Under the pieces are notes generated by a model, which worked only from the letters and a program-made list of their open reading frames with translations, had not been told where the DNA came from and made no database searches. A program made the translations under genes and the position numbers. A stretch of DNA of 46,235 nt from a virus: positions 1 through 46,235 of IMG/VR virus record IMGVR_UViG_3300027752_000032; one strand, written 5' to 3'. Shown here piece after piece: positions 1 to 5,692 of this stretch. Each line of letters starts with the position of its first letter. Positions within the stretch are counted from its first letter, which is position 1.

Positions 1-1
1 T

Positions 2-442
2 GATGATGCACTTGCTGCAACTAAAGCTGCTGTTGAAGAAGGTGTTGTTATTGGAGGTGGTGTAGAATTGCTTAAAGCTAGTAAAATACTTATTTATGAA
101 ACTAATTTTAATGATGAAAGCACGGGTATAGATATTGTAGCTAGAGCTCTTAGATCACCATTCAGAACTATATGTGAAAACGCAGGTGTAAGTGCTGATG
201 TAAAAATGGAAAGTGTATTATCAAGAGGTGACGGTTTTGGTTATAATGCTAAAACAGATGAATATGTAGATATGCTTGACGCAGGTATTATTGATCCTAA
301 AAAAGTAACAAGGATTGCATTAGAGAATGCTGCTTCTGTTGCTGGTATGATACTTACTACTGAGTGTGCATTGATTAAAACAGGTGAAGATGAAATGGGA
401 GCAATGCCTCCTAGTGGTGGTATGCCAGGTATGCCATTTTAA
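2..442 (+). CDS. groL: GroEL-type chaperonin, 3' end (partial)
   Basis: The reading frame enters from the left edge and gives the last 146 residues of a group I chaperonin. The frame starts with DALAATKAAVEEG and VIGGGVELL, the hallmark region in which GroEL chains return to the ATP-binding equatorial domain. It continues with YNAKTDEYVDM and GIIDPKKV, which hold the nucleotide-contacting Asn and Asp of the family. The C-terminus is a short Gly/Met-rich tail (GGMPGMPF) like the GGM tail that lines the GroEL cavity. GroEL folds client proteins in an ATP-driven double ring; in a phage it would most likely assist capsid or tail folding. An ATG inside the frame at position 68+ is not the true start, because family homology runs unbroken to the window edge. 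No GroES is visible in this window. The family call is very secure; phage origin comes from the neighbours. Confidence 0.95.
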   Translation, partial: DDALAATKAAVEEGVVIGGGVELLKASKILIYETNFNDESTGIDIVARALRSPFRTICENAGVSADVKMESVLSRGDGFGYNAKTDEYVDMLDAGIIDPKKVTRIALENAASVAGMILTTECALIKTGEDEMGAMPPSGGMPGMPF

Positions 443-463
443 AAACAATTAAACAATAAAATT

Positions 464-766
464 ATGGATTATTTTGAGTTAGAATGTGCAGTTGAAAACT
501 GGGCAGAAGAAAAAGGTATTCTTGCTAAAGCTACACCAATGGCCCAGTCATTGAAAACATTAGAAGAAACAACAGAACTTATTACGGCTATCAATAATGA
601 TGACCGTGAAGAGATTATAGATGCTATGGGTGACATTATGGTCACCTTGATTATTCAAGCTAAAATGCAAAATCTTAGTCTGGAAGAGTGTCTTGAAAGT
701 GCTTACAATGTAATTACAAAACGTACTGGTAAAATGATTAATGGACAATTTGTAAAAGATAATTAA
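464..766 (+). CDS. MazG-like nucleotide pyrophosphohydrolase
   Basis: This is a 100-residue all-alpha protein of the MazG / all-alpha NTP pyrophosphohydrolase superfamily. The metal-binding signature is seen as E34-E35-x-x-E38 in the first helix and D53-AMG-D57 in the second, with spacing normal for the family. These enzymes hydrolyse NTPs or dNTPs to monophosphate and pyrophosphate. Phage versions are thought to sanitise or rebalance nucleotide pools, or to lower ppGpp. It is a single-domain form, shorter than E. coli MazG. The gene lies 21 bp after groEL and ends 1 bp before the next gene, so it is probably in the same transcript. No Shine-Dalgarno sequence is seen; the start is preceded by an A-rich stretch. 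Substrate cannot be predicted from sequence. Confidence 0.85.
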   Translation: MDYFELECAVENWAEEKGILAKATPMAQSLKTLEETTELITAINNDDREEIIDAMGDIMVTLIIQAKMQNLSLEECLESAYNVITKRTGKMINGQFVKDN

Positions 767-767
767 T

Positions 768-962
768 ATGGAATTATTTAATGTACCTAGAAATAGTAGA
801 ATAAAAGTAATTACCAAAGATAAAGTACCACCCGGAGCTCCTCCCGTTGATGAAGGAGAGGAACTTAACTTTAGATCTATAGACGGAATGTATAGTTACT
901 GCACCAGAGATAATGGTGAGGTAGTACATTTAGCAGCATGGACTGAGGTAGAAGTTATATGA
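768..962 (+). CDS. small hypothetical protein (64 aa)
   Basis: I do not recognise this family. The gene begins 1 bp after the stop of the MazG-like gene and ends just before a structured intergenic region, which supports a real, co-transcribed gene. The 64-residue product is soluble and mixed in charge, with a Pro/Gly stretch (KVPPGAPPVDEGEEL) followed by a beta-rich C-terminal half (MYSYCTRDNGEVVHLAAWTE) that could form a small barrel such as an SH3-like or OB-like fold. That fold is only a guess. There is no signal peptide or membrane segment. Confidence 0.7.
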   Translation: MELFNVPRNSRIKVITKDKVPPGAPPVDEGEELNFRSIDGMYSYCTRDNGEVVHLAAWTEVEVI

Positions 963-963
963 A

Positions 964-991
964 ATCACTTATAGTTATAACCATAAGTGAT
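964..991 (+). promoter_or_regulatory. 28-bp near-perfect palindrome after the pyrophosphohydrolase operon
   Basis: The outer 9-bp arms ATCACTTAT (964-972) and ATAAGTGAT (983-991) are exact reverse complements. Inside them, GTTATAAC (974-981) is itself palindromic; only the 973/982 pair is mismatched. The element starts 2 bp after a stop codon. It has no T-run after it, so it is a poor intrinsic terminator on its own. It could be an operator for a dimeric regulator or an RNA-stabilising 3' hairpin. Confidence 0.55.
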
Positions 992-1025
992 CTTAATCAC
1001 CATAATGTCGGATATATGTAGGATG

Positions 1026-1080
1026 AAAGTAAGGTTTGTACTTAAAATAGGTACTTTGCTCAAAACTTTACTTTAATTTT
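1026..1080 (+). terminator. long hairpin followed by T-rich tract (possible terminator or leader structure)
   Basis: AAAGTAAGGTTT (1026-1037) pairs with AAACTTTACTTT (1063-1074) over 12 bp with one G-T pair. The stem can be extended by GTAC (1038-1041) pairing with GTAC (1051-1054), leaving a bulge. It is followed by TAATTTT. It lies between two plus-strand genes and just upstream of a candidate promoter, so it may terminate the groEL-side transcript. The stem is AT-rich and the T-run is broken, so the call is moderate. Confidence 0.4.
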
Positions 1081-1108
1081 GCTGTGTCAGATTAATTTAT
1101 TATATTTA
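1078..1108 (+). promoter_or_regulatory. candidate Bacteroidetes-type promoter for the DUF932 gene
   Basis: TTTG (1078-1081) is followed after 19 bp by TATATTTA (1101-1108). The Bacteroidetes primary sigma factor consensus is TTTG, about 19-21 bp, then TAnnTTTG, so this matches in seven of eight positions of the -7 box. The start codon of the next gene is at 1129, giving a short leader. It would let the host polymerase read this gene. Confidence 0.45.
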
Positions 1109-1128
1109 CACCTTAAAAGTTTAATATT

Positions 1129-2007
1129 ATGGGACATAAAAAACCAACAGTGACTACTAAGTCATATTTAGAAAATGCACCCTTACCTAATCATGGTAAG
1201 AGTTATACAGTTGTCACACATAAAGAGGTGATAGACAATACGTTAACCCTACTCAGGAAGAGTGGGTTCACCGTTCAAAGAGAAATATATAGAGCAAATA
1301 CTAATGCTACTATTGCACAAGGTATATATCATATATATCCTAGTAGAAGTGTTGATGATGAAATCATCAATGAAACTGAATTAGGGATGATGTTTGCTTG
1401 GACTAATTCATACAACAAACTTGTTAAGTTTCAGTGTGCTATTGGTGCTTATGTTAGAGTTTGTTACAACGGTATGGTTGCCGGGGATATGATGAACTTT
1501 AAAAGAAAGCACACTGGTACAGCTAATCTAGATTGTTCTATGAATATAGCTGATCAAGTTAAAAATGCTGAAAAGTATTATAAGCGTATCATTAAAGATA
1601 AGGATGCTATGAAATTGATTAGTCTTACTGAACAAGATCAGGCGGAGTTAGTTGGTAGAATGTTTATACAAGAAGAACTTATTGATTCTCAACAAACATC
1701 AATAATAAAGTCTGAGTTAGATAAACCATCATTTCATTATGGTAGTTCTTCTGACACATGTTGGACCTTTTATAATCATGTTACACATGCATTAAAGAAA
1801 GCACATCCACGTTACTGGCTTCAAGACAGTCAAAACTTTCATGACTTTATTGTTGCAGAATGCTTAAGTAGTTCTAAACCAACACTTAATAAAGAAACAA
1901 CGTTATCAGAAAAGGTAATTGTTATTTCTGATCCTGTAAATAAAGTTGTTGAAGTTGATGAAGATATAACTGATGCACAATTAATTGAAAATGTATTCTT
2001 GGATTAG
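1129..2007 (+). CDS. DUF932-like phage/plasmid protein
   Basis: This 292-residue protein resembles the DUF932 phage/plasmid-like family, whose molecular role is not established. The recognisable part is the core at about residues 85-250, including FAWTNSYNKLVKFQCAIGAY, CYNGMVAGDM and the later TCWTFYNHVTHALKKAHP segment, followed by a short acidic C-terminal tail. In this family such segments resemble the T-x-W-x-x-Y-N-x-V-T-H-x-x-K signature. It has no signal peptide or membrane segment, so a cytoplasmic role is expected. It sits alone behind a candidate promoter and a structured upstream region. The start ATG at 1129 is preceded by an A/T-rich leader rather than a ribosome-binding purine tract. 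The family assignment is from pattern memory and is moderate. Confidence 0.65.
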   Translation: MGHKKPTVTTKSYLENAPLPNHGKSYTVVTHKEVIDNTLTLLRKSGFTVQREIYRANTNATIAQGIYHIYPSRSVDDEIINETELGMMFAWTNSYNKLVKFQCAIGAYVRVCYNGMVAGDMMNFKRKHTGTANLDCSMNIADQVKNAEKYYKRIIKDKDAMKLISLTEQDQAELVGRMFIQEELIDSQQTSIIKSELDKPSFHYGSSSDTCWTFYNHVTHALKKAHPRYWLQDSQNFHDFIVAECLSSSKPTLNKETTLSEKVIVISDPVNKVVEVDEDITDAQLIENVFLD

Positions 2008-2084
2008 TGAGGATATATGTTGTAATTGCATTAGCTATATTTTTTCTATACATTAGTAGTAGGAATAAAATGAATAGGAGATAA
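2007..2084 (+). CDS. putative 25-residue membrane peptide
   Basis: A GTG start overlaps the stop of the preceding gene by one base (TAGTG). It opens a 26-codon frame ending in TAA at 2082-2084. The product reads MRIYVVIALAIFFLYISS followed by RNKMNRR, that is, one hydrophobic helix of about 16 residues with a strongly basic C-terminus. This is the composition of many phage membrane micropeptides. The overlap suggests translational coupling. There is no homology evidence, and a frame this short could arise by chance in AT-rich DNA. Confidence 0.35.
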   Translation: MRIYVVIALAIFFLYISSRNKMNRR

Positions 2085-2090
2085 CCAACT

Positions 2091-2119
2091 AGGGCCTGAG
2101 TTTTTACATCTTGGGTCCT
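2091..2119 (+). ncRNA. stem-loop in the leader of the dATP/dGTP diphosphohydrolase-like gene
   Basis: AGGGCCTGAG (2091-2100) can pair with CTTGGGTCCT (2110-2119) over 10 bp, including three G-U pairs, around a 9-base loop. It is one of few GC-rich stretches here and lies 37 bp upstream of the start at 2156. There is no T-run after it, so it is not a terminator. It may control translation of the downstream gene or stabilise the message. Confidence 0.35.
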
Positions 2120-2155
2120 GGCTCCTTAGTTACTACTCCTAAAAAAGAAAAACAC

Positions 2156-2470
2156 ATGAGTATAAAAGAATGGCTATTTATGGACAAAGCTGAAAAAAGA
2201 AAAGACACCCCAGTATTTACTGGTGTATTAAGATACTTCCCGGATGCTATTATGGAAATAGCTCGTGTATCACTACAGGGGAACAAACAACACCATCCTG
2301 ATAAACCTTTGCATTGGGACCGCACTAAATCTAATGATGACCTTGATGCATTAGCTAGACATCTTATTGATGCTGGAACAGTTGATGATGACGGAATTCG
2401 TCATACAGCAAAAGTTGCTTGGCGTGCACTTGCATGCCTACAAAAGGAAATAGAAGATAACAAAAAATAA
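2156..2470 (+). CDS. dATP/dGTP diphosphohydrolase-like protein (DUF5664 family)
   Basis: This 104-residue protein matches the phage family annotated as dATP/dGTP diphosphohydrolase N-terminal domain / DUF5664. The diagnostic pattern is visible: TGVLRYFPDAIMEIARVSL, then HHPDKPLHWDR, then DDLDALARHLIDAG, then GIRHTAKVAWRALACL. These are small alpha-helical, metal-dependent enzymes related to MazG-type pyrophosphohydrolases. Some relatives remove purine deoxynucleotides from the pool in phages with modified DNA. I chose the ATG at 2156; an in-frame TTG at 2111 would add residues encoded by the upstream hairpin and is less likely. The gene ends 3 bp before a strong terminator. With the MazG-like enzyme upstream, this region holds two predicted nucleotide-cleaving enzymes. 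Substrate is not shown by sequence. Confidence 0.75.
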   Translation: MSIKEWLFMDKAEKRKDTPVFTGVLRYFPDAIMEIARVSLQGNKQHHPDKPLHWDRTKSNDDLDALARHLIDAGTVDDDGIRHTAKVAWRALACLQKEIEDNKK

Positions 2471-2473
2471 ATA

Positions 2474-2498
2474 GGCCCGGAATTAACCGGGCCCTTTT
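2474..2498. terminator. bidirectional intrinsic terminator between convergent genes
   Basis: GGCCCGG (2474-2480), a 6-base loop AATTAA and CCGGGCC (2487-2493) form a perfect 7-bp GC stem, followed by C and TTTT on the plus strand. On the minus strand the stem is followed by an A/T-rich stretch containing T-runs (TATTTATTTTTTG). It lies between stop codons at 2470 (plus) and 2501 (minus), so it serves both converging transcripts. Confidence 0.9.
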
Positions 2499-2500
2499 AG

Positions 2501-5500
2501 TTATAGGCCTGTATAACCATGATTGATTAATGCAGTTCTAATTTGACCATACCAGTAACTAGCTGGAGTTGGTGGGTTATTATTTAATCCACTTCTCCAT
2601 CTTAAACGTATAGGTGCAACTTGTGACCAATTTACTGTTTGTAAAAAGTTTGGTGCACTATATCCTGCAAATGTTGCAGCAGGAGGTGTAAATTCCGTAC
2701 CATTAATACCATACCCTAGTAAACCTCCTCCATCTGTACCTGCATTTCCATTATCAGCAACTAGTGGAACTAATGATGGAGTGCTTCCTGCTACTTGGAA
2801 GAAAGTAGATCTATATATTGAATTATTACCTGATGCTGTTTCAACTGTGTTTACAAAATTTACAATTGAGTTAACATCCGTTTGAATATTAGTAACCATA
2901 GAATTCTGTCTATCTGCCCATCTCCCAGCACCTGTACCGGTAAGACCATAATTATCAGATTCATCTGCAAAACACAAGAACATTAAGTTTTGTGCATCTG
3001 GGAAATATCCACCAGGTCCTATTGTTGTACCTTGACCTCTATTGTTCATCATATCAATCTGTCTTTCTGCTCCAGAATGACCCCAATAAAGATGAGAATT
3101 ATACATGTCTTGACCATTAGTAACTGGATTAGGTGTAATACCTCCAGCAATTTCCTGTGCTAAAGTTAGACCTACAGCATAGAAATCTTGTAATAGGTTT
3201 CTTAAGTTATTAGGATCTTGATAATCTGCAAGTATCATTGCATCAGTTAATGAAAATGTAATTACATTACCCAGATTAGTAGTTTGTACTACTCCAATAC
3301 CGGTTGTTGCATTTACTAAACCCATTTGATTACTTCCAATGGTAGCAGTACCAACTATAGTATTAGCTGGAATTCCAGTTCCTGTTACAGACATACCTGC
3401 TCTAACTAATAGATAACTTCGTGAAGTAGTTCCAGCTGGAATACTAACAAGACCTGTTGCATTTTGCGCAGGATCCATAAATAATGAAGTTGTACCTGTA
3501 CCTTGTCCACTTGATTGTGCATAAAAAATAGGAACACTTGATATTTGTGCTGTTTGGAAAATTGTAGAATTCATAGATCCTGAAGTGTCATGCCAAGTAA
3601 CAAAGTAAGTATCTTTAGTTACTGCTAGACCACCAATTGTAAATGTTTGTGTGTCTGCACCACCATCTTGATCTTCAACAATCATTTGAACTACAAAATT
3701 TCCTCCTGCTGCTGGATAAGTACCGGATAAAGTTCCTGTACAATCATTATTGTCTACAAAAGATAACCAACTTGATCCCGCTGCTGGAAATATTTCTACT
3801 CCATCAACTGTTATTGTATAATCTAAATCAGCACATGCTGTATCAGGATCATTAGTAGTCCATGAGTATGTCCATGTATCATTACCTGTTAAATTAGGAT
3901 AAGTTCCTGCAGTTACAGGATCAGTAGATGTCCACAATGGCGGATCAACTACATTATTTACTACTATTAGTATAGTAGATACATTAGATGTACAGTAACC
4001 ATCAAAAACAGTAAACTGAAAACTTGTACTACCAAACCAATTTGCATCTGGAGTAAAAGTAAATGAACCAGTACCTGTATCAAATACGAATGTTCCATTA
4101 GCAGGTGGTGCACCCACTAATTGAAAAAGATTTCCATATCCACCGTAACCATCATCAATGACAACCATTGTGTTAGTTAAACTTGTATCTTCATCTATAA
4201 CATATGATGCTCCTGATGTTACAGGGCAAGTATTATTTGAATAAAGTTTACAGCATGACTCCCAATATAACATAGAGTTTGCTGCATTCACATCATAGTA
4301 ATGATATTTTATTTTGATTGACTCACCGTATAGTAAGTCACTAGTTTTATATCCAAGCTGTGATAATGTTGGTTCGTTCCATGAAACTCTATTAGTTACA
4401 TTTGCTAAACCATTAGCCCAGTTACCAAATCTTATTGCTCCATCAGCAAGAAGAGTTCCTGTTTTACCATTTTCTGCTATAACTACACCGGTCATTCCAT
4501 CTTCCAATGGTGTCATACCTTGTATAATTCTATATCCTACACTTGTATCATCTAAAGAAACAAATGCATTTCTGTATCCTGATGCTTGATCCCAGTTAGC
4601 TGTTTGACTCATAGGAAGAGTATCAAACCCTACTGCAGGTACAATTGTAGATACATCTCTAAATTTAACTTCATTAGCATTTCCTGTGTCTCTTACTAAT
4701 ACTTCTGTAAGAGTATCATCTTGTGCTACTGTATCTAAATATAATTCTTTTGCTTGCTGTAGTTTACCGTCATTGGTAATCTTAGTAGCCGGAGTACCTG
4801 AATCACCATCTTGTATTAATAAAGAACAACCCAGTGTATTAGCATTAGGTGTCCATAATGGTATTCTATATATATCACAAACTTCACCTACAATTGCTGC
4901 AGGATTATCTTCCCAAGAGAAAGTTATTCCATCAGAAATAAGAATCTGATCTGCAGTTCCTATAGCTAATTCTTGCTTAAGATTATTTACATTACCCTGC
5001 CATAAGCTTCCATAAGTTAAAGCTTCAACAACATCATCATCAGACCATACTACTCTTCCGTCAGCTAAACCTACAAGTACTTGAGATAGTTGACCAACAT
5101 TCCCTTGTGAATCTGTAATAGGTCCATTAAGTATAATATTTGAGTTAAGAGTTGTAGTTGTTGGTGGAACACCTGACAGCATAATACTACCATGTTGTAC
5201 ATTTACTAATGCAGTAAAAGTAACACCATCCATAGTAAAGTTAGCATCATCTTCTAATACTCCACCAGGCCCAACTATAACTATACGGTCTTCAGTAAGA
5301 GTAGGAGTTGTTATGGTACCTTCTACATATAAATCTCCTGCTATATTTATAGTATCACCTATAGCATTTTGTGTTATAATAGAATCCATTAAAGTATCCC
5401 ATGCACAAGAACCTTCAGGTGTTGTGTATACAGGAACAAAACCAAGATTTCCTTCTCCCGGTTTTGTTCTAGTTAAGTGTTCTGTTGCTTCACAAACAAG

Positions 5501-5674
5501 ATCTCCCCATTTTACTACAAAAGGTTCCATCTTAGGATTATAAACCGCACCTGTATTCAGTGTGCTGTTATGATAAAGCTTACCAAACTCAAAATGATCT
5601 CTCATTTTGTCTAGTTTCTTTTTCTTTTTATTCCTCTTTAGTAGGCCTAGGACCTCTTGTATATATATACTCAT
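2501..5674 (-). CDS. tail-fibre / adhesin-like protein with cadherin-like and VWA-like domains
   Basis: This is a 1057-residue modular virion protein. Residues 1-50 begin MSIYIQEVLGLLKRNKKKKK and resemble the N-termini of the two fibre proteins upstream in the operon, so this part probably anchors it to the tail. Residues about 60-480 are beta-rich fibre sequence. At about 485-570 there is a cadherin-like/Ig-like repeat (VIDEDTSL, NGTFVFDTGTGSFTFTPDAN, FQFTVFDG), followed by a second Ig-like stretch to about 690. Then comes a von Willebrand A-like region with a MIDAS-type motif D696-T-S698-G-S700 and, later, the strand FLCFADESDNYG. MIDAS sites bind a divalent metal and often ligands. It is the last gene of the minus-strand operon, directly against the terminator. 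The likely role is receptor binding. No enzymatic depolymerase motif is seen. Fibre assignment is strong; the VWA call rests on the motif and strand pattern. Confidence 0.8.
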   Translation of the reverse strand: MSIYIQEVLGLLKRNKKKKKLDKMRDHFEFGKLYHNSTLNTGAVYNPKMEPFVVKWGDLVCEATEHLTRTKPGEGNLGFVPVYTTPEGSCAWDTLMDSIITQNAIGDTINIAGDLYVEGTITTPTLTEDRIVIVGPGGVLEDDANFTMDGVTFTALVNVQHGSIMLSGVPPTTTTLNSNIILNGPITDSQGNVGQLSQVLVGLADGRVVWSDDDVVEALTYGSLWQGNVNNLKQELAIGTADQILISDGITFSWEDNPAAIVGEVCDIYRIPLWTPNANTLGCSLLIQDGDSGTPATKITNDGKLQQAKELYLDTVAQDDTLTEVLVRDTGNANEVKFRDVSTIVPAVGFDTLPMSQTANWDQASGYRNAFVSLDDTSVGYRIIQGMTPLEDGMTGVVIAENGKTGTLLADGAIRFGNWANGLANVTNRVSWNEPTLSQLGYKTSDLLYGESIKIKYHYYDVNAANSMLYWESCCKLYSNNTCPVTSGASYVIDEDTSLTNTMVVIDDGYGGYGNLFQLVGAPPANGTFVFDTGTGSFTFTPDANWFGSTSFQFTVFDGYCTSNVSTILIVVNNVVDPPLWTSTDPVTAGTYPNLTGNDTWTYSWTTNDPDTACADLDYTITVDGVEIFPAAGSSWLSFVDNNDCTGTLSGTYPAAGGNFVVQMIVEDQDGGADTQTFTIGGLAVTKDTYFVTWHDTSGSMNSTIFQTAQISSVPIFYAQSSGQGTGTTSLFMDPAQNATGLVSIPAGTTSRSYLLVRAGMSVTGTGIPANTIVGTATIGSNQMGLVNATTGIGVVQTTNLGNVITFSLTDAMILADYQDPNNLRNLLQDFYAVGLTLAQEIAGGITPNPVTNGQDMYNSHLYWGHSGAERQIDMMNNRGQGTTIGPGGYFPDAQNLMFLCFADESDNYGLTGTGAGRWADRQNSMVTNIQTDVNSIVNFVNTVETASGNNSIYRSTFFQVAGSTPSLVPLVADNGNAGTDGGGLLGYGINGTEFTPPAATFAGYSAPNFLQTVNWSQVAPIRLRWRSGLNNNPPTPASYWYGQIRTALINHGYTGL

Positions 5675-5692
5675 CTTGTCTTGTTTTTAATT

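Noticed and set aside
560-817. Minus-strand frame of 85 codons opposite the MazG-like gene
   Set aside because: It is antisense to a gene with clear family motifs, and its product is low-complexity Phe/Ile/Asn-rich, as expected from a shadow of A/T-rich coding DNA.
2111-2155. TTG start extending the dATP/dGTP diphosphohydrolase-like protein by 15 residues
   Set aside because: TTG is a rare start, the added residues come from the leader hairpin region, and homology begins after the ATG at 2156.
2104-2325. Minus-strand frame over the start of the dATP/dGTP diphosphohydrolase-like gene
   Set aside because: It is opposite a recognised gene, has no family resemblance, and crosses the stem-loop at 2091-2119.
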